Origin: Mytilus californianus
Lineage: Eukaryota > Mollusca > Bivalvia > Mytilida > Mytilidae
Assembly: GCF_021869535.1 (NCBI RefSeq)
Contig: NW_026262701.1
Location: forward strand, 3,921,501 to 3,985,500
Direction: 5' to 3'
DNA: 64,000 nt
This document shows positions 35,601 to 44,859 of this stretch, one piece after another; the stretch's first letter is position 1, and the number at the start of each line of letters is the position of its first letter. The notes below the pieces were generated by a model. That model ran no database searches. It saw only the letters and a program-made list of their open reading frames with translations, and had not been told where the DNA came from. A program made the position numbers and the translations under genes.

Positions 35601-38600
35601 CACTATGACACACCCTCTGGTGTTGGTTAATATACATGTCAAGTATAAAGTATGAAATTATAACATTTCTCTATATATATAGAGCGGACACAATTTTTTA
35701 CAGACGGATTGATGGATGGACTGATCACTATAGGGCATTCCGTGGGGCCCTAATAAAAAAAGTGTTCCCGACAATAAGAATCCCATACTGAGGATCAAAG
35801 TACATCATCCAAGCTGTTGTCATCATATGAAATATATCTTTGTAAGCAAAGGAGAATAAGAGGTACTGTGAACATCTAACAAAATAATAACACTGGATCA
35901 CCACATTTACAATGTGAGGACAGTTACCTCCCCTTACATTTGTTTTCCATCTACATATTTGTCAAAAGAAGTTTTATCTTAGTGGGAAGTTTAACTACCA
36001 CCCATTGGCTAGTTTTCCTGAATAGCTCCTAAGTTATCTTCATAAAATGCAGTTTCAATTAAATCCATCCAATGGCTTTAAGAACCTCCAAACCTGTCAC
36101 ACTATTGTATAAGGTCCAATTAAAGTATGGTAGCACAGTCATGCCACCATATAAAATACTGTGAAGAAGAGGGATTATCTTCTATGTAAAAAAAAATAGG
36201 ACTGGCTCTGAAGAAAGCTTTATTGCTGTAATATCTTTTATGATGGACTAAAAACTGACATTATTTAACTTTATTCCTTATAACAGTTTCAGCACAAAAA
36301 TTTATAAGTACTTTCACCTTTAGTTTAAAGACCTGTTCTTAAATTAATACCTGCTGAAGATGGGTTGCCATTAGGTACCAAATCTTTAGAATCTTCAAAT
36401 TGTAGTTGTGATTGCAGCAGCTCAGGGGAGTTAACTCTATAACCATCTGGTAAACCAGTCACTTCATCTGATCTGGTTACCATTGCTCTGTATAAAGCTG
36501 ACTTATTATATAAACATCTATAAAATATATAACACAATTAAATCAATACTGGGCTGATAAGTATAATTTACAAGAAAGAAATTCAATAAATAGATATAAA
36601 TAATGAAATGAAAATTTGTCATAAGATTACTTTATTTGAGGTTTATTAAAATCACGAAATTCAGTAATTGATATCCACCTATGTATATATATACACATTA
36701 TATGGTCAATTGGTAATAATATTTTTCTTTACATTTACATTTTTTGCAGTACGATCATACATGATATTGTCTTTCTACAAACATTTTCCACATTAAAATT
36801 TTGAACAAAGCTAGCATTTTTAGGTTGTCATAATTCACCACAATCACAATCCTGAAAGAACTTACCTACCAATTGTAAAACTGGAGAAATATATTGGAGT
36901 CTGTATAAAATGACTGAGTAGTGCCCCTTGACAACCAACAACATTCCATCTAGATAACTTATCACTACAGGACATGGATAATGTACGCTCACCACGGCCT
37001 GGTTTGATACGGAACACTCCTAATGTGTGATACTGGTCTCCATCTCCTCTCATGTCCTGCTCCCCTGTACCAACACATTTAGCTCCTGTTCTATTAATAT
37101 CATTATACTGATCCCCTTCTCTGATGTCCTTGTTCCCTGCACAATCACAGTTTGCATTGATTCTATTTGTTTGATTAACATCTTCATCATTTGGTGTTGT
37201 TTTATCTGGCAGTTTTCGTCGTTTACATGCTAAATGTTCCTCCTCGTCATGTATTCTTTTAAAACATTTTTCATCAATTAAATTAATCTCAGTTATAGGT
37301 GAAGATTTTACTCTATTTTTACATTCATCTTGTAAAAATTGGTTCTGAGATCTAAAAGTGCATGTCTTAGATGACTCTAATCCAATAAAATTCTTTGTTT
37401 CATCATCTGATCTAAGGTTATGACCTTTCTGTTCACTTAAATCCTGTTGCCTTATATGTATCTTCCTTGGACAATGTCTGTCTTTGCAGCATATCTTACT
37501 ACTTTTAGAATCTTGACCAAACATGTCTTTATTGTCTAGAGAATCGGGCCTTTTATTTAATTCCTTCTCTTCATTTCTTATGGGGAAGATAGAGGCATCG
37601 CCACCTAAAGATTAATCAAATATTACACAATATAATTTGATTCATCAACATGTTGTTCAAACATGAAATGAATGAGAATATGTAGTAAAAAGAAGAATAA
37701 TTTACTCAAATTTTCATGCTAGATTTGCATACAGCCTTGATGAACTTTCCTTTTCTTTCTAAGATGATGATTAGTAAAAGACATGCTTCCTCTTATGCTG
37801 TATCAAGTCTCCCTATGTTTTTATTTGATATAAAATTTAATTCAGCTGACCTCCTTAAAATATATTTTTGTAAATTCATCTGACAAATCAAAAGAACTAT
37901 ATGTTTTACATATTTCTCAATGTATCCTACAACACCACTCATTGAAATGAGCTGATATATGATAATAAGAATTTGTCCTCTTTAGTAGATAGATTTGATT
38001 GTGTATATACTTTATATAGATATAAGAAGATGTGGTATGAGTGCCAATGAGACAACTCTCCATCCAAGTAAATATTTATAAAAGTAAACCATTTATATGC
38101 CTGGAATGGTAGTGCATTCCAGAATTTTGTGAATTGACATAAGTTTAAAGAATATATCTTGTTGAAATAAATCTATTAAAGGCTGCTACACTTGTAGGCA
38201 AAATTGTTTTATTTATTTAATAATTTATATTTGTGAGAGCTTGGCAAATAAGAATACAACAACTTGTTTTAAGAACTTGTTTATTTAGCTTCAAATGATT
38301 AAGCTGCTCTAATCAGGGCACAAAAACATAAAATATGTCTTAGTCTACATTGCATGGTAAAGAAAAGGAATTACTTAAGAATGAGACATTCAAATGCTAA
38401 TAATAGCAGCCTTGTTAGTATGAAAGGTCTTTCATAAGTTATTCTTCACAAGCACATCCAATCAGAAATGTTTAACATATGAACAATGTTAAATTTCAAA
38501 TGTCATTGAACCATGACTAAGGAGCTGAACCTATTTTAATGCTTTTGTCCTATCTGCAATTGAGATTCTTGAAACTATTGCAATATTCCATCACATATCA

Positions 38601-41600
38601 ATGGTCTATCCTAACATTTTCATTAATTACCAAAACAGAAAATTGTAAAACTTTTCTTTAATGATACGTGAGATTTTGATAGAGACCTGATATTACTTAC
38701 AAGGTGTGTGACTACAGAAGAAATGAAACTGTACATTCTCCTTTAAATGACATCTCAATGTCTGAGTATCAGGTGAAGTGAAAATATGACTTGTCTCCCC
38801 TTTATACACCATCATTAGCTGTTGGTATAAATATCTGAATAAAAAATCAAACTGTTTTAAATGAAGGTCAATTAGCTACAAAAACCAAAAAGAGGCATCA
38901 TGCAAATCAGAACTTTTTGCATTTATCATTGAAATTGTTGAACATTGGAAAATAAACTGTTGACACAGAGATATGTCTTGCCTATTGGCATAAAATTCAG
39001 AAAAAGACAATCAAATGAACAGCAACATTGCTCATTAATTCAGTCACTGGACCATGATCTAGTGGGCAGGGCCTGAAAATGGTCAACAAACTGAGATGTA
39101 GACAGTAAAGCAACTTTATAAAAATATCGTTGTTTATTGTAAGTAGTTCCTATCAATTTAACTTAAGCAGAAAAACTTAACATTGAAAATTGCTAATTAA
39201 TTCAAAGTCAATGGACCATGACAAAGGGGCAGGGCCTTAAAATAGTAGTCAAACTGATATGAACTGATATGATGCAACTTCATACAAAATATCATTGATC
39301 TATCACAAGTAGATCATATCAAACTAACTAAAGCAGAATACTTAACATTGAAAATAATTAATTCAGTCACTGGACCATGTCCTAGGGGACAGAGCCTCAA
39401 AATAGTTGTCAAACTGATATGTATTGATAGTAAAGCGACTTCATACAAAATATCATTGATCTATCACAAGTAGATCTTATCAAACTAACTTAAGCAGAAA
39501 ACTTAACATTGAAAATTGCTTATTAATTCAGTCACTGGACCATGTCCTAGGGGGCAGGGCCTCAAAATAGTCATCAAACTGATATGAACTGATAGTAATG
39601 CAACTTTATATTAAATATCAATGATCTATTACAAGTAGTTCCTATAAAGCTAACTTAAGCAGAAAACTTAACAATTGTTGACGCTGTCGCCCGTCACCGT
39701 CATTGTCGTCACCGGAAAAGCAATCCCTATGTCTCGCTTTCCGCGACTGTCATTGCAGGCGAGACAAAAATGTGAGATTTTAAATTATTAAAATTTCAGG
39801 AAATACTGTAAACAAATTATGCTATTAAATTGTGAAATGCATGTTTTTATTTTTATGACACCTCTCTTATCACAATTTACCAAATAAATATCACAAATTT
39901 ACAGTACATAGATGTAACGAAGTGAATGCACTGTTTTATATCATGGAATCTTTTAAAAATCTGAGAACGATTTTCTGATGTTGGTTTGGTTTAAAGTAGT
40001 TTTATATGTCAATAATTACATATAGATGTATGTTTCATTATAATACGTTATTCTGATTGGCTAACTGCAATCTCGCGTTATTCCTTAATCAACTTCATTT
40101 CAAAATGAATTGTAACATTCATGATGACATGTGCTTCTACAATAAAGTGCACGGGTAAATAAAAGAAAAAACTTGATAGTAATCGTATTTTCATGATAAT
40201 AGCTAAAAAATGTAATTATAAGTATTGAATGCTTCTTTTAGTAACTTCATAGGGTTGTAAAAGTGTTGACCGTTCGTACATTTTTATAAAATACAAAATG
40301 TACTTCGGTCAACGCTTTTACACCCCAATGAAGTTACAAAAAGAAGCATTCAATTCTTAATAAATGATTCAATTATAATTTGAAGCCAATTCTTCACATT
40401 TGTTCATTCTAACTGAATTCGTCTTTTTGTCATTGTCTATACCTTTATTATCCTTCTTATTGTACATGCAAATACTTACAATATAAAACCTCTTCTAGCC
40501 AAAACCTCTCCATGACTGTCATTCACAATGTCACCTGATCAATAAATATAAACACTTTTACAATATCACCCGATCAATAAATATAAACACTTTTACAATA
40601 TCACCCGATCAATAAATATAAACACTTTTACAATATCACCTGATCAATAAATATAAACACTATTACAATGTCACTCGATCAATAAATATAAACACTTTTA
40701 CAATATCACCTGATCAATAAATATAAACACTTTTACAATATCACCCAATCAATAAATACAAACATTATTTTCAAATTCCAATTGACTAGTTTTTAAGAAA
40801 CTTAAAATTTTATCAATCTGCTTAAATACTTGTCCATCCTTAAGTCTTAGTATGACTGTTTATTTTATAGATGCATAAATGACATGTAAAAGGTGTGTAC
40901 CATTTTTCTGTAAAATTTAAATAACATTTTACCATTGGCTCAGTGAAGAGGAACATTGAAGCTATGACAACATATTTCTTATCTGTTTATAATTTAACAA
41001 TATTTTTATTACTAACTTAAAATGATAGGATACTGTTTCTCCTTCCATATTAGTTCTCTGAACAAACATTTCTTAAACGTCTTACAATAGGATTCAGTGT
41101 TTACCTTACCAGAATGACTAAGTTGAGACTTCCCCAAACATTTAGTTCCAGTTCCTACTGCAATGACTTCTGGATCAGAAAAATCACCTGTTAAAGACAA
41201 TGAAAATGTACATGTACAAAATATGAAATAGATCCAAAAACAAGATAAATACATGTTTTTATGTATATATGCCTGCATTGCTTTTAATAGAGGTCAGGAT
41301 AAAAGAAGAAGAAATGAGAGTCTGTAATAAGTCATCTGTTGGATAAGAGATCTAGAGAAAGAAGTAACACGTCACCAAATGTTGTGTAACTGTTTAAAGT
41401 CAGTAAATCATTGGTTGCCTTTTGTTATTTCTTAATGTCTTTGACTTGTTGGATATTTGTTGTTGAAGGCAAACTTTTGACAGTCTATTTTTGAAAACTA
41501 TATTTTGCACTCTAAATGTTCTGTTTTTCTGTGTCATGGGTTTCTGTCTGATTTATGTATACCTTTACTTCTCATTATAAACATGACCAAGAATGTCATA

Positions 41601-42475
41601 TAAAATCTAAGGCCATTTATTAATGTTAGAATGACATACATTTTTGCTTAGAAGCTGATCTGCAGCAATTAAACTAAAACTGTGAGTGAACTCACAAAAA
41701 AGATACCCCTGTCTTACATGTCTTAAGTTAGATTATAACCAATTTTACAATAATGAAGTAGTTAAATTTGCTTATCTTCCTTTAACAGATGGGACCTATA
41801 TTAAATTGTTTTAACCATATCCTCATGTAAAGTTTGATCAGTTTCCATCTAGTTGTTTAGCAGGAGTTGCATTTACAAGAGACTTACTATTATTACATAT
41901 TGCAATATTGAAGTAAGTAAATCGATTATCTCCCATTTAACATGTATAACCTTAGTTATATTCATGTACTTCGTCTTGTATGCACCAGGTAGTGTTTTAC
42001 AGTTGTTTAAAGCTTCATCAATGTTCTTCAAGCCATTTGGAAGGAGTTGTGTTGGCAAGACACATTGACAGGTATATAACATATATGTACACATGAAATA
42101 TTACGGCAAGACACATTGACAGGTATATAACATATATGTAAACATGAAATATGCTGGCAAGACACATTGACAGGTATATAACATATATGTACACATGAAA
42201 TATGCTGGCAAGACACATTAACATGTATATAACATATATGTACACATGAAATAGATACATTGGTGAAGATACTTAGGGTGGTCAACTTGAATTTAACAGA
42301 AATTGGGATAAAATATCTATCTTAAATTAAAATGAAAGAATGTACTCTTTGTGGTTATAACTATTCCTGCTAAAACTGTCCATTCCTTTCCAGGTTGTCC
42401 CTTCCCTTTTTTGGGTAGTTGTTTATATCTTTGATAACAAAGGTTTGTAATTCTGTCCGCAAATTCTTCATCCAT
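32527..42475 (-). CDS. ADAT1: tRNA-specific adenosine deaminase 1 (ADAT1), complete, 9 exons
   Basis: ADAT1 deaminates adenosine 37 of eukaryotic tRNA-Ala to inosine. Coding exons in transcription order: 42475-42346, 41187-41110, 40534-40480, 38834-38701, 37604-36866, 36517-36351, 34199-34106, 33647-33573, 32674-32527. The sum is 1620 nt, 539 residues plus TAA; human ADAT1 is about 502. Zinc and catalytic motifs are His77 and Glu79 in [13 protein letters not shown], Cys133 in SHTPCGDAS, and Cys345 in [20 protein letters not shown]. The C-terminal ADEAMIN-type region ends with [20 protein letters not shown], matching the human TYQEYKEAASSYQEAWSTLR. The region between Cys133 and Cys345 carries a low-complexity charged insertion of roughly 150 residues. 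Start ATG at 42475; an upstream ATG at 42487 gives only a two-residue uORF. Confidence 0.96.
32727..32872 (+). repeat. ~32-bp tandem array, about 5 diverged units (ADAT1 intron 8)
   Basis: Consensus AAGATAGACTGAGGCTAGAG GACCTAATAAG; units vary by several substitutions each. It begins about 50 bp upstream (in transcription sense) of the exon 9 acceptor. Confidence 0.85.
33325..33440 (+). repeat. Diverged copy of the GGTGGGGTTCGTGTTGC repeat family
   Basis: TGACCCTTTAAGAGTCCCAG ... TTTTTAGTGGGGTTCATGTT GCTCAATAATTAG parallels 49080-49330 with many changes. Confidence 0.5.
33573..33647 (-). CDS. ADAT1: ADAT1 exon 8
   Basis: Acceptor TATAATCAG, donor GTAATT. Reads [24 protein letters not shown], corresponding to the human KVELFRSFQKLLSRI region. 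Confidence 0.88.
34106..34199 (-). CDS. ADAT1: ADAT1 exon 7
   Basis: Acceptor TATATTACAG, donor GTAACT. Reads [30 protein letters not shown]. The [10 protein letters not shown] motif matches the conserved NG.pQGtTKK of ADAR/ADAT1 proteins. Confidence 0.92.
34376..34575 (+). repeat. 32-bp minisatellite, 6 near-identical units (ADAT1 intron 6)
   Basis: GGTTTGGTTGAATTCTGCCT TGCTGTTAACAG repeated with TTGAATTC at 34381, 34413, 34445, 34477, 34509 and 34541. The units look identical, indicating recent expansion or active homogenisation. Confidence 0.95.
34935..35760 (+). repeat. 169-bp tandem array (4 units) inside a dispersed element
   Basis: Units marked by GACCTTGACCTTTGACCTAG at 35061, 35230 and 35399, and a mutated form at 35568; the spacing is exactly 169 bp. 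The right flank ends with CACTATAGGGCATTCCGTGG GGCCCTAATAA, containing a TAGGGC/GCCCTA stem. The left flank has GAGATGGGAGCCATCTCTGT. Such arrays bounded by a short palindrome are known in bivalves as pearl/Helentron-like elements; assignment here is inference. Confidence 0.85.
36351..36517 (-). CDS. ADAT1: ADAT1 exon 6
   Basis: Acceptor TATTTTATAG, donor GTATTA. Reads [40 protein letters not shown], aligned with the human KCPYSQEAMQRALIGR region. Confidence 0.92.
36866..37604 (-). CDS. ADAT1: ADAT1 exon 5 (deaminase core with low-complexity insertion)
   Basis: 739 nt. Begins [16 protein letters not shown] (Cys133 split with exon 4). A Lys/Asp/Asn-rich insertion follows, then [40 protein letters not shown] and [20 protein letters not shown]. 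Cys345 of SCSDK is the third zinc ligand. Donor is GTAAG after AG at 36866; the nearer GTAGGT would break the frame with exon 6. Confidence 0.96.
38025..38075 (+). repeat. Short copy of the GATGTGGTATGATTGCCAAT repeat
   Basis: AGAAGATGTGGTATGAGTGC CAATGAGACAACTCTCCATC, intronic. Same family as 6252 and 32195. Confidence 0.6.
38701..38834 (-). CDS. ADAT1: ADAT1 exon 4 (to the PCGDA zinc ligand)
   Basis: Acceptor TTTATTCAG, donor GTAAGT. Reads [20 protein letters not shown] and ends [12 protein letters not shown] with the first base of Cys133. FFSSHTPCGD is the human equivalent. Confidence 0.94.
39020..39785 (+). repeat. ~162-bp tandem array (4 units) with palindromic end (ADAT1 intron 3)
   Basis: Units marked by CACTGGACCATG-like motifs at 39049, 39213, 39372 and 39537 (spacing 164, 159, 165), each with AACTTAAGCAGAAAACTTAA. 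It is followed by GACGCTGTCGCCCGTCACCG and a palindrome TGTCTCGC ... GCGAGACA at 39731-39766. The combination of a ~160-bp core and a GC-rich stem-loop end resembles bivalve pearl/Helentron-like elements (inference). Confidence 0.8.
40034..40390. mobile_element. Fold-back MITE-like palindrome (ADAT1 intron 3)
   Basis: Arms at about 40222-40290 and 40296-40361 are reverse complements: TTGAATGCTTCTTTTAGTAA with TTACAAAAAGAAGCATTCAA, and GTTGACCGTTCGTACATTTT with AAAATGTACTTCGGTCAACG. The flank ATAATACGTTATTCTGATTG GC is typical of dispersed palindromic elements in mussels from memory. No ORF. Confidence 0.7.
40480..40534 (-). CDS. ADAT1: ADAT1 exon 3 (catalytic His-Gly-Glu)
   Basis: 55-nt exon with acceptor TTATTGATCAG and donor GTAAGT. 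Reads [17 protein letters not shown]. His77 is the zinc ligand and Glu79 the proton shuttle. The usual ADAT1/ADAR triplet is HAE; here it is HGE (codon GGA). The acceptor is the proximal member of a 35-bp array that continues upstream in the intron. Confidence 0.95.
40520..40775 (-). repeat. 35-bp tandem array built on the ADAT1 exon 3 acceptor
   Basis: On the minus strand each unit is GTGTTTATATTTATTGATCA G + GTGATATTGTAAAA. On the plus strand unit markers fall at 40535 (real acceptor), 40570, 40605, 40640, 40675, 40710 and 40745. The AG dinucleotide is retained at 40640 and 40710 and lost (CGG, CGA or TGG) in the other upstream copies. The exon-like part GTGATATTGT differs from the exon GTGACATTGT by one base. 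Confidence 0.93.
41110..41187 (-). CDS. ADAT1: ADAT1 exon 2
   Basis: Acceptor GTCTTTAACAG, donor GTAAGG. Reads [25 protein letters not shown]; human has VVSMGTGTKCIGQSKM. Confidence 0.94.
42054..42253 (+). repeat. 51-bp minisatellite, 4 units (ADAT1 intron 1)
   Basis: GGCAAGACACATTGACAGGT ATATAACATATATGTACACA TGAAATATGCT at 42054, 42105, 42156 and 42207. 51 is a multiple of three, so long ORFs appear in several frames, but none has a known domain or joins to a gene. Confidence 0.93.
42346..42475 (-). CDS. ADAT1: ADAT1 exon 1 (start codon)
   Basis: [40 protein letters not shown]; human MWTADEIAQLCYEHYGIRLP KKGKPEPNHEWTLLAAVVKI. Donor GTACAT. A TTTTGTAG acceptor-like site at 42488 suggests a 5' UTR intron just upstream. 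Confidence 0.93.
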
Positions 42476-42654
42476 TTGTCAAGACATCTACAAAATATAA
42501 CATTTTTATTTTACATCCATCAAATATATAAACAATGGTATATATACACACGATAAAAATATAAATGTTTCCCTGAAAAAAAATCTGAACTGACAATATC
42601 AAGATGCTTGATTTCTTGATTGACAACATATTTCTTGTGATTGGAGGGAGTGTT

Positions 42655-43050
42655 TTTCAACAAATAATCCATATTCCCATGGGAACCAACTGTGCTCCTA
42701 CTTGTTACTTTATTCACATGAGACAGACTTCATACAGGACCTAATCTTAGGAAGAATGAAAAAAAGCTAGCATTATCCTTATCTTCAAGTTCCCCATCAG
42801 AGATGATTTCCTCTCCCGAAATAATTCAAAGTTTGGTGACTATGTTGAACACATCTATCCCATTGAAATTGACATAAAGGATACAAAAAATAAAGATCTA
42901 TATTTGTATTTGCCTCATATTTTGATTTACATATAGAAATTGACAATGAGGGTCAGTTGAGAACAAAATTGTATGACAAAAGAGATGATTTCAGCTTCCC
43001 AATTGTGAACTTTCCATTTCTATGTAGCAACAGTATAGCAGTTGCTTGAA
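42655..43050 (+). pseudogene. Decayed Penelope-like reverse transcriptase fragment
   Basis: Across several frames it translates to IPMGTNCAPT, LRKNEKKLA, FGDYVEHIYPIEIDIKDTKN, then EIDNEGQLRTKLYDKRDD and FPIVNFPFLCSN. These are in the order and form of the RT region in Penelope-like elements of molluscs (MGTNCAPL ... FGDYVEHIYP ... LYDKRDDFNFPIVNFPF). Frameshifts and stops throughout; the active-site YIDD part is not recognisable. Confidence 0.72.
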
Positions 43051-43088
43051 AAAGACTAAGATGCCTTCTGTGCATATTAAAAGACAGA

Positions 43089-43865
43089 TATCAATAGCAT
43101 TTGAAACTTTTAAATACAGTTAAATTAGCACCTTTCTGTTTACATGATCCATTAAATGTAAAAAGTTCTAGAGATTCTTTCAGATATAATAATATCCTTG
43201 ATCATGTTGATATTCCCCAAGTAAAATTCACACAGTTTCGTAAGAAAAATGAGATTTTCAAATGCTTCTCTATGGAACAGCCTACAACCATTTCAGGACT
43301 GAAAATAGTTTTTTTTCACAATTCAAGTGCCTTATACAATCCTACCAAGGATGGATCAGAATGTAGATCAGCTTTTAATGTTATTATTTTTTTATTTATT
43401 TATTATATCAGTTATAAGCACTGTTCATTTAATCTTTATGATTTATTTTGCAGTATACTTTTAAATCTTCGTTTGTGCTTTGAAGTAACGAATCCAGCTT
43501 AATTCAAAGCTGTGCTTTAAAATAACTTTGGCTTAGTTGTGCTTCAGTTTTACCATGTTTAGTCATGCTTAAATATTTTAGTAGTGCTTTATATGTATTT
43601 TTTCTTCTTATTATTCACGGTTAAGAGACAGCCTCTGCAATTGAGTGTAATTAACTCGCCAGCTCATCTCAAACAGACAGGAGGCCACTATTTGCCTGTG
43701 CTGTATCCACACATTTTAATATATGCTGTTTAAATCCTTAATCTGCATGCTTTCTGTTTTATGTATATGTTATTTATGTTTGGTAAAAAGCTCTTAAGAG
43801 CATAATTTTTATGTTTGTATTATTATATATGTTAACTGAATCAAAATAAAACTTTCATATTCATA
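43089..43865 (+). pseudogene. CR1/Jockey-like LINE 3' fragment
   Basis: Contains SRDSFRYNNILDHVDIPQVK F, paralleling KYSFRYVNILDVPQVKSTRY in the LINE at 57700-57780. It then runs into a 3' UTR with AAAAGCTCTTAAGAGC at 43786 and TGAATCAAAATAAAACTTTC near the end, matching the 3' end of the 55985-58170 LINE. 5'-truncated and frameshifted. Confidence 0.7.
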
Positions 43866-44016
43866 TTGGTATTCATTTTTCAATTTGCTTTATATATTGG
43901 CAGGAAGCTGCTTTATTGTTAAGCATACTATCTTCTGCAAATTTGTAGATATCAGATCATTAGATTTATCAATATTTTCTGCCCAACCTTGATCTTAGTT
44001 CATATAAATTCAAAAA

Positions 44017-44413
44017 AATGGCAACGTAGGTGGGAAAACAGCAATTCAGGACGTCATTATTTTAGATTTCACCCTGAAGTTAAAAATAAAGTAAAAAAAG
44101 GCTTCCCATAAAAAAATGTTCAACTTAATCAACAGATTAAGAACAGGTTATTCCAAACTAAATGCATACGTTTATAATAAACATCACCTCTGAAATTTGT
44201 GAAACCTTCAAACAAAAAGAAGATGTACAACACTACCTCTTTGAGTGTGATCTATTATCAGATGCCAGAGACAAAATATTTCATCAAATTTACTTCATAA
44301 CCGGTCAAATTCCAACAAATTTAGACAATTTACTAACAATCGATCTACCAAATGCAGAAAATATTCAAGTATTAGCTGAGTACTTAGAGGAAACGAACCA
44401 TTTTAGTGGATAA
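44017..44413 (+). pseudogene. LINE C-terminal remnant (RNase H end plus zinc-finger-like tail)
   Basis: Frames read WQRRWENSNSGRHYFRFHPE, FNLINRLRTGYSKLNAYVYN and EDVQHYLFECDLLSDARDKI F. This resembles the C-terminal segment after the RT/RNase H of I/R1/Jockey-group retrotransposons (RLRTGHS...L and H/C-type E..HYLFEC). At least one frameshift separates the parts. Confidence 0.65.
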
Positions 44414-44859
44414 TTTAATGGGCAATCTTTTTCATATTTTTTTATTATTTACAAATACTTATAAATTATTTTTTTTTATTTTTAGTAAATTTTTTCTTTA
44501 ATTTAATTTTTTTTAAAGCCCCATCTTCAATATTTAAGTACAATAAGAAACTACATTTGTGATTATCATTTTACAAGAGAAGATAATTTACATGAGAGAT
44601 TACACTGTCATCAAGACAAAGATTGAAGATAAGGTGTATTTGAAAATATGTCTACATGAACACTTATTGGAAGCATGGAAAATATTAAGATAAGTCTGAG
44701 ATGACAGAGGAAGACTTAACACCTACGTTAAATAACTTTATTCATTTCAATATGAACAGATGAAACATACATCATACATGATCACTGCAGTTCTTGTTAA
44801 TAATTAAACTCCTTGCTGCCCCATGACTTAACTTTGATGTCTGCTGTTTGTTTTTTATT

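Noticed and set aside
41012-41103. Apparent extension of ADAT1 exon 2 ([15 protein letters not shown]) resembling the segment after the HAE motif, suggesting a deletion of the active site.
   Set aside because: A strong GTAAGG donor ends exon 2 at 41110, and the true active-site exon with [13 protein letters not shown] was found at 40534-40480 in the right phase. The similarity is chance intronic sequence.
42018-42285. Two overlapping 80-85-aa minus-strand ORFs with repeated HVYIYVIY motifs.
   Set aside because: They arise from a 51-bp minisatellite whose length is a multiple of three. No start context, domain or splicing to ADAT1 supports them.
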